A stretch of DNA of 64,000 nucleotides, from contig NZ_FSRL01000001.1 in the NCBI RefSeq assembly GCF_900142295.1, forward strand, positions 1,860,001 to 1,924,000, in the 5' to 3' direction. The DNA comes from Vannielia litorea. Its GTDB lineage: Bacteria > Pseudomonadota > Alphaproteobacteria > Rhodobacterales > Rhodobacteraceae. This document shows positions 1-9,182 of this stretch, piece after piece. A program made the translations under genes and the position numbers. Position 1 is the first letter of the stretch, and every line of letters starts with the position of its first letter. A model generated the notes under the pieces. The model was not told where the DNA came from. It saw only the letters and a list, made by a program, of their open reading frames with translations, and ran no database searches.

Positions 1-410
1 GCAAACGCCAGTGCGAGCCCCGTGACCTTCACAACCGTCAGCCGCTCTCCCGGCAGCAGGAAATGCGCCAGCAGCGCCAGCCAGACCGGCATGGTGTAGA
101 ACATCAGCGCCGAGCGCGCGACGGTGGTCAGGTCGAGCGCGATGAACAGCGCAACGAACTCGCCGGTAAAGAACAGCCCCATCAGGAGTCCGAGCCCCCG
201 CACGCCCGGACCCAGCTCGAGCACGATCCCCCGCGCCCGCATCCAGATCAGCAGAAAACCGAGCGACAGCGCCGAGCGCATCCCGGCAAAGAACACCGGG
301 CCGAACCCCTCGTTGCCGACCTTGATGATGACCTGCCCGAACCCCAGCAGCAGCGAGAACCCCACCAGCGAGGCCGCTCCGAAGGCGTCAATTCGGTCTT
401 TCCGCTCCAT
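1..410 (-). CDS. DMT-family (EamA) permease, 3' part outside window
   Basis: The visible 136 N-terminal residues begin MERKDRIDAFGAASLVGFSL and form several hydrophobic helices separated by short polar turns, ending inside a segment that reads LTVVKVTGLALAFA. This is the layout of the first EamA half of drug/metabolite transporters, inner-membrane exporters of about 290-300 residues. The ATG at 410 is the natural start because the helix pattern begins right after it. The gene runs off the left edge, so the second EamA repeat is not visible and the substrate cannot be guessed. It diverges from the antiporter gene that starts 84 bases away. Confidence 0.8.
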   Translation of the reverse strand, partial: MERKDRIDAFGAASLVGFSLLLGFGQVIIKVGNEGFGPVFFAGMRSALSLGFLLIWMRARGIVLELGPGVRGLGLLMGLFFTGEFVALFIALDLTTVARSALMFYTMPVWLALLAHFLLPGERLTVVKVTGLALAF

Positions 411-493
411 CGGCCCCTCGCATATAACCGGCCCCATTGCCGCCCCGGCACCCAGACCACAGGCCCCGCGGGGCCGCAAGCAAGAGACGCCCC

Positions 494-1777
494 ATGACGC
501 TTCTCCAGATCGCCTCGCTCCTGATCGTCCTCGCCGCGGCCTTCGGCACCGTCAACTACATGTTCCTCAAGTTGCCATCCGCCATCGGCATCCTCGTCGT
601 GGCATTGCTGGCCTCGCTCGGCGTCCTGGCCTTCGATGCGGTCTTCCCCGCCTCCACGGTCGAGGAGAGCATCACCGCCGTGGTCAAGGGCATCGAGTTT
701 TCCGACGCCCTGCTCGAGGGCATGCTGGGCCTGCTGCTCTTCGCCGGCGCGCTCCACGTCAAGATCGCCGACCTGCGCGCCGAATGGCCCGCCGTGCTGA
801 TGATGGCCACCATCGGTGTCGGCCTCTCCACCGTCATCGCGGGCGTCGGGTTCAGCTGGATCACCGGCATGCCGCTCCTGATCGCCCTGGTCTTCGGCGC
901 GCTGATCTCGCCCACCGACCCCGTGGCCGTGCTGGGCGTGCTGCGCGAGGCCAGGCTCGACAAGCGGTTGGAGACCAAGATCGCGGGCGAAAGCCTGTTC
1001 AACGATGGCGTGGGCTATGTCGTGTACCTCGTGCTGATCGGCCTCGCCTTCCCCGGCGCGGGCGACCATGGCGAGGCGGCCGCCCACGGCGCCGAACACG
1101 CCGAGGAAACCGGCACCGCGCTGGCCAGCGCCGCCACCCTCTTTGCGCAGGAGGCCCTCGGCGGCGCGGCCCTCGGCATGATCCTGGGCTGGCTCACCTG
1201 GCGCATCATGCGCCGGATCAATGACTATTCGCTCGAGGTGCTCATTACCCTGGCGCTGGCCTTCGGCGGCTACGAGCTGGCCATCTGGCTCCACGTTTCC
1301 GCGCCGATCATGGCGGTCTGCGCCGGGCTCCTGATCGGCGAGGTCAGCTACCGCGATGCCATGTCCGAAGAGACCCGCAACTACGTCGACGCCTTCTGGA
1401 AGCTGATCGACGAGATCCTCAACGCCGTGCTCTTCCTTCTGATCGGCGTCGAGATCTTCGCCGTCAGCTTCGATGCCAGCTTCCTCGTCTCCTCCGTGGC
1501 CGCCATCGCACTGGCCCTCGTGGCCCGTCTCGCCGCCGTGGCGATCCCGGTGCTCATCCTCCGGCCGTTCCGCACCATGCCCGAAAATGTCATCCCGGTG
1601 ATGACATGGGGCGGCCTCAAGGGCGGCATCTCGGTCGCCCTCGCGCTCTCGCTCCCCGATTCGGAATGGAAACCCCTGATTCTGACCACGACCTACGTGA
1701 TCGTGCTCTTCTCGATCATCGTGCAGGGCCTCACTGTTGCCCCATTTGCGTCACGATTGGACAAAAAACGCGCCTGA
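494..1777 (+). CDS. Cation:proton antiporter of the CPA1 (NhaP-like) family
   Basis: A 427-residue polytopic inner-membrane protein. Family motifs are clear: SPTDPVAVLGVL near residue 140, AGESLFNDGVGY near 165-175 with the ND pair of the ion-binding site, and TWGGLKGGISVAL near 374, the antiporter GGLRGG-type motif. Such proteins exchange Na+ (or K+) for protons and serve pH and salt homeostasis. Between the conserved blocks, around residues 190-206, is a hydrophilic loop rich in His, Glu and Ala that could act as a pH sensor; that role is inference. The ATG at 494 is chosen because it directly precedes the first membrane helix and follows a purine-rich AAGAGA; an in-frame upstream ATG would add a 19-residue arginine-rich extension unlike the family. 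Confidence 0.9.
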   Translation: MTLLQIASLLIVLAAAFGTVNYMFLKLPSAIGILVVALLASLGVLAFDAVFPASTVEESITAVVKGIEFSDALLEGMLGLLLFAGALHVKIADLRAEWPAVLMMATIGVGLSTVIAGVGFSWITGMPLLIALVFGALISPTDPVAVLGVLREARLDKRLETKIAGESLFNDGVGYVVYLVLIGLAFPGAGDHGEAAAHGAEHAEETGTALASAATLFAQEALGGAALGMILGWLTWRIMRRINDYSLEVLITLALAFGGYELAIWLHVSAPIMAVCAGLLIGEVSYRDAMSEETRNYVDAFWKLIDEILNAVLFLLIGVEIFAVSFDASFLVSSVAAIALALVARLAAVAIPVLILRPFRTMPENVIPVMTWGGLKGGISVALALSLPDSEWKPLILTTTYVIVLFSIIVQGLTVAPFASRLDKKRA

Positions 1778-1981
1778 TCCGCACTGTTGCGCGGTTGGAA
1801 ACGGGCGCGCGGCGGCAATATCTTGGGTCTGGCAACAATTGCCCCACTACTTGAGGTTTGTAGCCTAACCCATTGGGTCTGCTCGCAACGTGCGCCACAC
1901 CCCTGCCATTTTTCTGACATTTTCTCTCGCCCTCGCCGCGACTCCGGGTAAGCTCTCCCTCGCCTGACATATGGGACTGCC

Positions 1982-2437
1982 ATGCCCTCCACTGCCTCCA
2001 TCCGGCGCCTCGCGTCCGGCGACGATGTCGCTTGGCGCGAGCTCTGGACCGATTATCTGACGTTCTACAAGGCCACCCGGCCAGAGGAGGTCTATGCGAC
2101 CACCTTCGCCCGGCTTGTCGACCCGTCGGACCGGAGCACCTTCGGCTTCATAGCCGAGGTGGAGGGCGTGCCCATTGGCATCGTGAACTGCGTGATCCAC
2201 CGCCACCTCTGGAGGGTCGAGGATGTCTGCTACCTCGGCGATCTCTACGTGGACCCGTCCGTTCGGGGCACCGGCGCTGGCCGGGCCCTGATCGAGGCGG
2301 TCTATTCGGAGGCCGAGGCGCTGGGGGCGCCTTACGTCTACTGGCTGACGCAGGACTTCAACACGGAAGCGCGCAAGCTCTACGACCGCATCGGTGAGCT
2401 GACGCCCTTCATCAAATACCAACGGAGAGCTGCCTGA
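1982..2437 (+). CDS. GNAT-family N-acetyltransferase
   Basis: A 151-residue single-domain protein with the GNAT fold signature. A strand reading CYLGDLYVDPSVRG is followed by GTGAGRALIEAVYSEA, the acetyl-CoA pyrophosphate-binding loop (R/Q-x-x-G-x-G/A), and the end reads NTEARKLYDRIG, the typical last helix. It should transfer an acetyl group from acetyl-CoA to an amine; the acceptor is unknown. Its TGA overlaps the ATG of the next gene (TGATG), so it is probably co-translated with the DUF2927 lipoprotein. The 200 bases upstream hold no gene. Confidence 0.88.
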   Translation: MPSTASIRRLASGDDVAWRELWTDYLTFYKATRPEEVYATTFARLVDPSDRSTFGFIAEVEGVPIGIVNCVIHRHLWRVEDVCYLGDLYVDPSVRGTGAGRALIEAVYSEAEALGAPYVYWLTQDFNTEARKLYDRIGELTPFIKYQRRAA

Positions 2438-3822
2438 TGCTGAACCGCTTGCTGCCTGCGGGTCTCGCCCTTGTCCTTGCCGCCTGTTCCACCTCGTCGT
2501 TCCCCGATGTGGACGTGCCCCAGCGACGGGCCAGCTACACCGGCGACCTGCCGGCCATGCGGACCTTCTCCACGCCGCGCGCCGCGCCCACCTGGCGCTC
2601 CAACGCCCAGCTCGCCGCCGATTTCATCGAGCTGAGCTTCCAGATGGAAAGCGGCCGCAAGCTGCCACAGTTCTCCCGCTTCGAAGGGCCGGTCACCCTC
2701 GCGGTCAAGGGCTCCGCCCCCGCCTCGCTCACCGGCGACCTCACCCGCCTCGTCTCCCGCCTGCGCTCCGAGGCCCGGATCGACATCCGCATGGCGCCCC
2801 CGGGCACCGCCCAGCCGTCGATCACCGTCCAGATCGTGCCCAAGCGCGAGCTGCAACGGCTGGTCCCGCAGGCGGCCTGCTTCGTGGTGCCCCGCGTCGC
2901 CTCCTGGTCCGAGTTCCGCAAGGCCCGCCGCTCCCGCACGGTCGACTGGGCCTCGCTCGGCGAGCGCCAGCAGATCGCCGTGTTCCTGCCCGGTGACGTG
3001 AGCCCGCAAGAGGTGCGCGACTGCCTCCACGAGGAGATCGCCCAGGCCCTCGGCCCGCTCAACGACCTCTACCGCCTGCCCGACTCGGTCTTCAACGACG
3101 ACAACTTTCACACCGTGCTCACCGGCTTCGACATGCTGATGCTGCGGGCCTATTACGACCCGTCCCTGCGCTCCGGCATGAGCCAGGCCCAGGTCGCCGC
3201 GCGTCTGCCCGCCATCCTCAATCGGATCAACCCGGCCGGAAACCGCGGCGGCGCCGGGCACACCTCCTACACGCCCCGCGCCTGGATCGACTCGATCGAA
3301 ACCGCGCTCGGCCCCAAGGCGCGCCCCGCCGCCCGCCTCGATGCCGCCAAGCGCGCGGTGAACATCTCCAGGGCGCAGGGCTGGCGCGACAACCGTGCAG
3401 CCTTCTCGCTCTACGCCCTCGGCCGGCTCTCGCTGTCTGCCGAGCCCGAGCTGTCGCTGGCCAGCTTCCTCGAGGCCTCCCGGCTCTACCGCAACAACCC
3501 CGAGACACAGATCCAGGCCGCCCATGTGGCCATGCAGCTCGCAGCCTTCTCGCTGTCCTCGGGCCAGGCCGACGGCACCATCGGCCTGATCGACGAGGTG
3601 CTGCCCGCCGTGCGCCGCGCCGAGAACGCCGCGCTGCTCTCCACGCTTCTGCTGCTGAAGGCCGAGGCCTACGAGCTGATGGGCCGCCAGCCCCAGGCCG
3701 CCGCGGTGCGCACCGAGGCGCTGGGATGGGCCCGCTACGGCTTCGGCGCCGACTCGGTCGTCCGCGCCCGCGCCGGCGAGATCTCGGCCCTCACGCCAAC
3801 CCGCCGGGCTTCGGTCAACTGA
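2437..3822 (+). CDS. DUF2927-domain lipoprotein
   Basis: A 461-residue protein with a lipoprotein signal peptide (LVLAACS, lipid-modified Cys at residue 17), so it is probably anchored in the outer or inner membrane facing the periplasm. The middle (about residues 90-240) matches the DUF2927 pattern: a conserved Cys and an HEEIAQALG segment followed by NDLYRLPDSVFNDDNFH. The C-terminal 180 residues are helical and TPR-like. HEEIAQ loosely resembles a metallopeptidase HExxx helix, but no third ligand can be assigned and no activity is known for the family. It is translationally coupled to the upstream GNAT gene. Confidence 0.8.
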   Translation: MLNRLLPAGLALVLAACSTSSFPDVDVPQRRASYTGDLPAMRTFSTPRAAPTWRSNAQLAADFIELSFQMESGRKLPQFSRFEGPVTLAVKGSAPASLTGDLTRLVSRLRSEARIDIRMAPPGTAQPSITVQIVPKRELQRLVPQAACFVVPRVASWSEFRKARRSRTVDWASLGERQQIAVFLPGDVSPQEVRDCLHEEIAQALGPLNDLYRLPDSVFNDDNFHTVLTGFDMLMLRAYYDPSLRSGMSQAQVAARLPAILNRINPAGNRGGAGHTSYTPRAWIDSIETALGPKARPAARLDAAKRAVNISRAQGWRDNRAAFSLYALGRLSLSAEPELSLASFLEASRLYRNNPETQIQAAHVAMQLAAFSLSSGQADGTIGLIDEVLPAVRRAENAALLSTLLLLKAEAYELMGRQPQAAAVRTEALGWARYGFGADSVVRARAGEISALTPTRRASVN

Positions 3823-3866
3823 CCGCTGCGGCCATTGCGCCGCATCCCGCCGTGCAGCCTTTTACC

Positions 3867-3895
3867 GGGGCGTCTTCTGGACTAGAAGGCGCCCC
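3867..3895. repeat. Strong 12-bp hairpin after the lipoprotein gene
   Basis: GGGGCGTCTTCT and AGAAGGCGCCCC pair over 12 positions (one G-U in the plus-strand RNA) around the loop GGACT. No T-run follows on the plus strand, so it is not a classic intrinsic terminator. It may protect the 3' end of the upstream mRNA or act with Rho. It sits 23 bases before the next start codon. Confidence 0.55.
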
Positions 3896-3917
3896 GTAAC
3901 CTATCGGAAGCGCTGCC

Positions 3918-4082
3918 ATGATCGTCCTTGCCGCCCTCGTCCTCGGTGCCCTCGCAGGCTTCGCCCACGCCAGCCGTCGCAAGGGCAACGCGCTGGACAA
4001 GCTGCAATACATGGCTGTCTACGCCCTGCTCTTCGCGCTGATCGGCCTCTTCGCGACCATCGGCCTGGAGAAGGTTCTCTAA
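3918..4082 (+). CDS. Small two-helix membrane protein (54 aa)
   Basis: The reading frame encodes MIVLAALVLGALAGFAHASR followed by a basic turn (RKGNALDK) and a second hydrophobic helix ending ATIGLEKVL. Two helices joined by a positively charged loop suggest a small inner-membrane protein with the loop in the cytoplasm. Small proteins of this shape recur in roseobacters and, from memory, are sometimes labelled 'apolipoprotein acyltransferase' in databases; nothing here supports that enzyme activity, since the real Lnt enzyme is about 500 residues. Its stop overlaps the end of the convergent oxygenase gene by 4 bases. Confidence 0.7.
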   Translation: MIVLAALVLGALAGFAHASRRKGNALDKLQYMAVYALLFALIGLFATIGLEKVL

Positions 4083-4993
4083 CCCTTCGCCTTGCTCATG
4101 TGCAGGTAGGTCTCGTCGTAGCGCCTCGACAGATGATCGCCCGCACGCACCGGCACCTGCGTCCCCTTCGGGCTCACATCGGCGTCCCACTGCGGGTTGA
4201 AGAAGAGCGGGATGGAGATGCGCTCCGCCGCGCCGCCCCGCACCCGGTGCAAGGTGGCCCTCACCCGCCCGCCAGACCACATCTCGAGCATCTCGCCGAA
4301 GTTGATGACAAAGGCCCCCGGCGGCGCCGAAACCGGCTCCCATGACCCGTCGCGCCGCAGCACCTCCAGCCCCGGCGCCCCATCTGTCGCCAGCAGCGTC
4401 AGGCAGCCATAATCGGTGTGCGGCGCGATCCCGAAGTCCTTGTCGCCCGCCCAGTCCGGCCGCGCCGGGTACCAGTTGGCCCGCAAGAGCGCCATCGGAT
4501 GCGCGAACTTCTCGGCAAAGTAGCCACGATCCTCCCCGATCGCCTCCGCCACAGCCCCCAGCAACGCCCGGCAGAAGCCCAGCGCCTCGCGGTAATAGGC
4601 CTCCACCTCGGCCCGAAAGCCCTCGGGCGCGTCGGGCCAGAGATTCGGCGCATAGTAGCGCTCCGGCGCACCGGCACGGCCCGCACCGGGCCACTCGTAG
4701 CCGCAGTCGAAGACCTCCTTCAGGTCCGGGTTGGAGCCTGGGTCCACCTGCTCGCTGCGCATCCCGCCCCAGCCCCGGTTGGAGCCGGTCGCGGCCATGT
4801 CCACCCGCGCCTTCTGCGCCTCGGGCAGATGGAAGAACCCGCGATAGGTCTCGATCAGCCCCGCCATCCGCTCCGGCGCGAAAGGCGTGTTCTCGAGCAC
4901 CATGAAGCCGATCTCGAGCGCGGCCGCACGCACCGCTTCCTGCGAGGCCGCAGCGCCGCCGAGCAGCGCTTTCGCATCAATTCTGGGGATCAT
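4079..4993 (-). CDS. 2-oxoglutarate/Fe(II) oxygenase, isopenicillin-N-synthase-like
   Basis: A 304-residue protein with an N-terminal DIOX_N region and a C-terminal 2OG-Fe(II) domain. The metal triad is visible: His and Asp of HTDYG near residues 192-194 and the distal His in TLHRV near 249. The co-substrate motif RxS appears as RISIP just after. Such enzymes hydroxylate or oxidise small molecules using O2, Fe(II) and usually 2-oxoglutarate. Bacterial members in this arrangement are generally annotated 'isopenicillin N synthase family' without making penicillin. An upstream ATG would add MEGLA; the inner ATG (MIPRIDAKALLGG) fits the family start better. Confidence 0.85.
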   Translation of the reverse strand: MIPRIDAKALLGGAAASQEAVRAAALEIGFMVLENTPFAPERMAGLIETYRGFFHLPEAQKARVDMAATGSNRGWGGMRSEQVDPGSNPDLKEVFDCGYEWPGAGRAGAPERYYAPNLWPDAPEGFRAEVEAYYREALGFCRALLGAVAEAIGEDRGYFAEKFAHPMALLRANWYPARPDWAGDKDFGIAPHTDYGCLTLLATDGAPGLEVLRRDGSWEPVSAPPGAFVINFGEMLEMWSGGRVRATLHRVRGGAAERISIPLFFNPQWDADVSPKGTQVPVRAGDHLSRRYDETYLHMSKAKG

Positions 4994-5053
4994 CGCCAAG
5001 CCTTCCAACTGCCCGGCCCCTGATGCCGCAGCCCGGAAGGCTGCGCAAGCCGG

Positions 5054-5818
5054 TCAATCCGCGCGGGCGTCCAGCAGGCTGTCGATCGAGGGCAGCTCAT
5101 CGCCGCGGGCCACCGGATACTCGCGCTCCTGGCCGCCCGCCTCGGCGCGTTCCGCGGCCACATCGGCCAGCGCCTCGGCCATGCCCGGCAGCGCGACCAC
5201 CGCCAGCACGCTCTCCGCCTGAGCCTCGATCACCGCGATCTCCTCGCGCACGTCGGCGAGCGCCGGGTCTTCGGCCACCTTCACGCAGCCACCGGCGCCA
5301 CCGTCGCGGCACTCCACCTTCCCCGCGACCAGCGCCAGAGTCGCCCCGCCCGGCAGCCATCCATTGCCCACCCCGGCGGTCCGCTCCTCCAGCTCGTCCA
5401 TGGTCGGAAAGCTGCCGGCCCGGATCACCTGCGCGACCTCGGGTGCGATCTCTCCGGTAGCCACGCCGGCCTGCAACAGCATCTCCAGCCGCTGACCGGC
5501 CCGGCTGACGGGCAGGCCCGTGGCAGCGACGGCGGCCACCTCAGCGCCCGGCCGGGCTTCGGGGCGGATCGAGGTGGCAACCAGCCCGCTCTCGCGCCGG
5601 ATCACCGGCCCGCGCGGGGCCGCGGCCTGCCGCTGCGCCGGCGCCCGCTCGATCCGCACGTTCCCGCCGATCTTGCGGCGAAAGTCGCGCTTGGCTTCCT
5701 CCACGTCCCGCATGAATTTCTTGAGGAATGGCCCGTTGCCCTGGCCACGGTTCTGCGCCTCCACGGACCCCGTGGCGATGAGCATCAGGCTCAACGCGAG
5801 TGTGAGATGTCTCGTCAT
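5054..5818 (-). CDS. Secreted protein of unknown function
   Basis: A 254-residue protein not recognised by family. It starts [22 protein letters not shown], a signal peptide with a likely cleavage after VEA, preceded by a GAGG ribosome site. After that come a basic segment ([19 protein letters not shown]), a low-complexity linker, a helical stretch (about 110-150) and an acidic, Ala/Glu-rich tail. Two cysteines ([10 protein letters not shown]) may form a local disulfide. A frame extension upstream would add 14 residues lacking secretion features and is not preferred. It could be a periplasmic structural or binding protein; no enzyme motif is seen. Confidence 0.65.
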   Translation of the reverse strand: MTRHLTLALSLMLIATGSVEAQNRGQGNGPFLKKFMRDVEEAKRDFRRKIGGNVRIERAPAQRQAAAPRGPVIRRESGLVATSIRPEARPGAEVAAVAATGLPVSRAGQRLEMLLQAGVATGEIAPEVAQVIRAGSFPTMDELEERTAGVGNGWLPGGATLALVAGKVECRDGGAGGCVKVAEDPALADVREEIAVIEAQAESVLAVVALPGMAEALADVAAERAEAGGQEREYPVARGDELPSIDSLLDARAD

Positions 5819-5989
5819 GGCAGCCTCCTCGGGCCGGCCCCTGCGCCCGCCCTCCCTCATTCAACACCCTCCGGCCCGCGCGGTTCCACCGCTTTTTCGG
5901 CACGGGCGGCCAGATCGCGCCTTTCCGCCCACCTTGCGCCGCCCGCCCAAACCGGGCTAGCTGACCGCGACTTTTACGGGAGGATCACG

Positions 5990-6751
5990 ATGCGCCGCAA
6001 ACTTGCTGCCGGAAACTGGAAGATGAACGGCCTCAAGGCCGACCTCGCCGAAGTGGCCGCACTCACCGCCGCCCATCCCGCCCCCGGCACCGACATCCTG
6101 CTCTGCCCGCCCGCCACGCTGATCGCCCCGATGGTCGCCGCCGCCCAGGGCTCGGCTCTCGCCGTCGGCGGGCAGGATTGCCATGCCGCCGCCGCCGGGG
6201 CCCATACCGGCGATGTCTCGGCCCCCATGCTGGCCGATGCCGGCGCGACCCATGTGATCCTTGGTCACTCCGAGCGCCGGCAGGATCACGACGAGCACAA
6301 CGAGCACGTCCGCGCCAAGGCCAATGCCGCCCTCGCCGCCGGCCTCGTCTGCGTCATCTGCGTGGGTGAAAGCGAGGCCGAGCGCGATGCGGCCAACACG
6401 CTCGACATCATCGGCGGCCAGCTCTCGGGCTCCATCCCCGACGGCGTGACCGGCCACAGCCTGGTGGTCGCCTACGAGCCGATCTGGGCCATCGGCACCG
6501 GCCGCACCCCCACCCTCGACCAGATCGGCGAGGTGCACGATTTCATCCGCATGCGCCTCGAGCGCCGGTTCGGCCCCGGCATCGGCCGCTCCACGCGCCT
6601 TCTCTATGGCGGCTCGGTGAAACCCGCCAACGCCGCCGAGATCTTTGCCGTGAGCAATGTCGACGGGGCCCTCGTCGGCGGCGCCAGCCTCAAGGCCTCC
6701 GACTTCTCCGCCATCATCACCGCGCTCGAAGCCGCCCCGACCCAGGGCTGA
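5990..6751 (+). CDS. tpiA: Triosephosphate isomerase
   Basis: A 253-residue cytoplasmic glycolytic/gluconeogenic enzyme that interconverts dihydroxyacetone phosphate and glyceraldehyde 3-phosphate. It has the start AGNWKMNG with the active-site Asn and Lys, the electrophilic His in LGHSERR, the catalytic Glu in [12 protein letters not shown], the flexible loop after it, and the phosphate-binding YGGSVKP and GALVGGASL turns. The length matches the family. The ATG at 5990 follows a GGGAGG site and starts directly before AGNWKMNG; longer in-frame starts add low-complexity sequence. It is a single gene between the unknown secreted protein and the DUF1206 gene, both on the other strand. Confidence 0.97.
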   Translation: MRRKLAAGNWKMNGLKADLAEVAALTAAHPAPGTDILLCPPATLIAPMVAAAQGSALAVGGQDCHAAAAGAHTGDVSAPMLADAGATHVILGHSERRQDHDEHNEHVRAKANAALAAGLVCVICVGESEAERDAANTLDIIGGQLSGSIPDGVTGHSLVVAYEPIWAIGTGRTPTLDQIGEVHDFIRMRLERRFGPGIGRSTRLLYGGSVKPANAAEIFAVSNVDGALVGGASLKASDFSAIITALEAAPTQG

Positions 6752-6771
6752 CCGGGGCCTGCGCGGCGGGC

Positions 6772-7611
6772 TCACAGCAGGGCTTCGGCCTCCAGCCGGG
6801 CGCGGCGGGCCAGCGTCATCGCATCGGCCCCGTCGCGGCGCGGAATGACGCGGTAGATGCCCTCCACGGCATTCTCCACCGCGAAGGCCAGCAGCCCCAC
6901 CGCCACCGCGCCAAGCAGGAAACGTCCGAACGGGGCGGCCCGGATCTGCCCGAGAGCCTCGCCCACACCTCCCGCCGCGCCCGGATCGCTGGTCAGCGCC
7001 GCGTAGCAGATCAGCGCGCCGATGACGCCGATCACCACGCCCTCCGCGATGCAGCCGAATTTCAGCACCGGGTCGAGCCTGCGTGCGGCCGGCGTGACCC
7101 GAATGTGCTCCTTGTATCTTTCGCTCACACCCTTGTAGCCGTAGTAGCCCCCCGCCCCGATCGTGGCGAGGCCCACCGCCCCCACCAGCCAGGCCCCCAT
7201 CGGCATCGCCATCACCCGCGCCGTCACACCATCCGCCCCGCCGCCCGACTCGCCCCGCAGCGCCAGCATGGCAACCGAAACCCCGATCGCACCGTGGATC
7301 AGCCCGGTCGCAACCAGCCCCGTGCGGGCAACGAGACCCTTTGCATCGGTGCCGTAGTCCTCAAGGTCCATCGCCGCGTCGATCAGCCGCCAAACGGTAT
7401 AGGCCCAGAGCCCGGCAGCGATGAGCCAGAGCACCGGCGTCCCCCACCAATGAGCCAGAAGGTCGGCGAGCGCATCGGTCGTGCCCTCCGCCTCGCCCCC
7501 CGTGTAGGCGGCGGTGAGGGCGAGCCCGCCCACCACGGTGTAAACGGCGGCGCGAGCAAGGTAGCCCGCCCGCATCACGGGCACGACCCAGGCCGGGGCT
7601 TTTTCGGACAT
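6772..7611 (-). CDS. DUF1206-family membrane protein
   Basis: A 279-residue inner-membrane protein with six hydrophobic helices arranged as three related pairs, each opening with a pattern like ARAAVYTVVGG, LVATGLIHGAIG or GCIAEGVVIGVIG. This triple repeat is the DUF1206 signature; no function is established. The ATG at 7611 is supported by GGAG six to eight bases upstream. It lies downstream of the TRAP operon on the same strand but is separated from it by a terminator, so it is probably transcribed separately. Confidence 0.85.
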   Translation of the reverse strand: MSEKAPAWVVPVMRAGYLARAAVYTVVGGLALTAAYTGGEAEGTTDALADLLAHWWGTPVLWLIAAGLWAYTVWRLIDAAMDLEDYGTDAKGLVARTGLVATGLIHGAIGVSVAMLALRGESGGGADGVTARVMAMPMGAWLVGAVGLATIGAGGYYGYKGVSERYKEHIRVTPAARRLDPVLKFGCIAEGVVIGVIGALICYAALTSDPGAAGGVGEALGQIRAAPFGRFLLGAVAVGLLAFAVENAVEGIYRVIPRRDGADAMTLARRARLEAEALL

Positions 7612-7685
7612 TGGCGCTCCTCCTCTGCAAGTAGGACGCGCCCGCCCGCCCGCCGGTTCCCGGCCCATGCCCTCAGCACCGCATG

Positions 7686-7717
7686 AAAAAGGGGCCGCCC
7701 GCGAAGGCGACCCCCAG
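7686..7717 (-). terminator. Intrinsic terminator of the TRAP operon
   Basis: Read on the minus strand, GGGGTCGCC and GGCGGCCCC form a 9-position stem with one mismatch around TTCGCG, followed directly by TTTTT. It lies 20 bases past the dctM stop and separates the operon from the DUF1206 gene. Confidence 0.8.
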
Positions 7718-7736
7718 TTTCACACCAGATAACCCC

Positions 7737-9182
7737 TTACTGACGCGCTTCGCAGAAGGCGCGTTCGGTCCGTTCGCTCGGCATCGGGTCGCATTTGATC
7801 TGCGGCCCGAGCGAGGAGGCGTTGGGCAAGGCCGTGGAGAGCGGCGGAATGTAGGTGATCATGATGAGGAAGATGAAGAGCACGCCCAGGAAGGGGGCCG
7901 CGGCCTTCACCACCCGCATCATCGGCATCCCCGCCACACCGCTCGTCACGAAGAGGTTGAGGCCGACCGGCGGTGTGATCATGCCGATCTCCATGTTCAC
8001 CACCATGATGATCCCGAGGTGGATCGGGTCGATCCCCAACTCCAGCGCGATCGGAAACACCAGCGGCGCCACGATCACGATCAGCCCCGAAGGCTCCATG
8101 AACTGCCCGCCGATCAGCAGGATCACGTTCACGATGACAAGAAACATGATCGGCCCGAAGCCCGCCGAAAGCATCGCCCCCGCGATCTGCTGAGGGATCT
8201 GCTCGTCGGTCAGCACATGCTTCAGGATCAGCGCGTTGGCGATGATGAACATCAGCGTGATCGTCAGCTTGCCCGCGTCAAAGAGCGTGTCGCGGGTATC
8301 GCGGTGGAAGAAGGCGGTGACAAGCGCCTGCGGCCGGGTCAGCAGGCTCGCCCGCTTCCGCCCGTCCCGCTCGGCCAGCGGCCCCATGTCGCGATAGACC
8401 CAGACCGCCACGATGAAGGCATAGACCGAGGCCACGGCAGCGGCTTCCGTCGGCGTGAAGATCGCCGGCGTGATGCCCGGAATGCCGTAGATCCCCACCA
8501 TGATGATGACGATGAGCATCAGGCCCCAGAAGGCCTCGGCAAAGCTCCGGCCGATCTCGCGCCACCCCTGCCACTGCCCGGCGGGCATGTTGCGGACGAT
8601 GGCCATGATGTAGATCGTGACCATCAGCATGAAGCCCGCCAGCAGGCCGGGGATGACCCCTGCGAGGAACATCCGGCCCACCGACACATCGGTCGCCGAG
8701 GCATAGACGACCATCACGATCGACGGCGGAATGAGAATGCCCAGCGTGCCCGCGTTGCAGATCACCCCCGCGGCAAACTCCTTGGTGTAGCCCGCCTGCT
8801 TCATCGCCGCGATGACGATGGAGCCGATGGCCACCACGGTTGCGGGCGAGGAGCCGGAGAGCGCGGCAAAGAGCATGCAGGCGAAAACCCCCGCGATGGC
8901 GAGGCCGCCGCGCAGGTGGCCGACACAGGCGATGGAGAAGCGGATGATCCGCTTGGCCACGCCGCCCGTGCTCATGAAGCTCGAGGCCAGGATGAAGAAG
9001 GGGATCGCCAGCAGCGTCGCATGGCCCTCCATCGCCTGGTAGAGCGTCTGCGCCACCGAGGCGAGCGAGGTATCCGACAGCACCAGCAGGAAGACCATCG
9101 ACGACAGGCCGAGCGACACCGCGATCGGAACGCCGATCATCAGCAGGCCGACGACCATCAGAAAGAGCAGGAACACGTCCAT
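7737..9182 (-). CDS. dctM: TRAP transporter large membrane subunit (DctM-like)
   Basis: A 481-residue protein with about twelve membrane helices, opening MDVFLLFLMVVGLLMIGVPI and containing the family blocks LAIPFFILASSFMSTGGVAKR, GILIPPSIVMVVYASATDVS and NMEIGMITPPVGLNLFVTSG. It is the Na+-coupled translocation subunit of a tripartite ATP-independent periplasmic (TRAP) transporter and works with the small subunit and the periplasmic binding protein encoded upstream. Its ATG shares one base with the TGA of dctQ, which indicates coupled translation. The length is somewhat above the usual 425-430 because of a polar insert near residues 250-285 and a longer tail. Confidence 0.93.
   Translation of the reverse strand: MDVFLLFLMVVGLLMIGVPIAVSLGLSSMVFLLVLSDTSLASVAQTLYQAMEGHATLLAIPFFILASSFMSTGGVAKRIIRFSIACVGHLRGGLAIAGVFACMLFAALSGSSPATVVAIGSIVIAAMKQAGYTKEFAAGVICNAGTLGILIPPSIVMVVYASATDVSVGRMFLAGVIPGLLAGFMLMVTIYIMAIVRNMPAGQWQGWREIGRSFAEAFWGLMLIVIIMVGIYGIPGITPAIFTPTEAAAVASVYAFIVAVWVYRDMGPLAERDGRKRASLLTRPQALVTAFFHRDTRDTLFDAGKLTITLMFIIANALILKHVLTDEQIPQQIAGAMLSAGFGPIMFLVIVNVILLIGGQFMEPSGLIVIVAPLVFPIALELGIDPIHLGIIMVVNMEIGMITPPVGLNLFVTSGVAGMPMMRVVKAAAPFLGVLFIFLIMITYIPPLSTALPNASSLGPQIKCDPMPSERTERAFCEARQ

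Noticed and set aside
1778..1981. Palindrome GGCAA-CAA-TTGCC in the gap before the GNAT gene
   Set aside because: Only five bases per arm, and no neighbouring gene suggests a regulator such as NrdR; too weak to report as a site.
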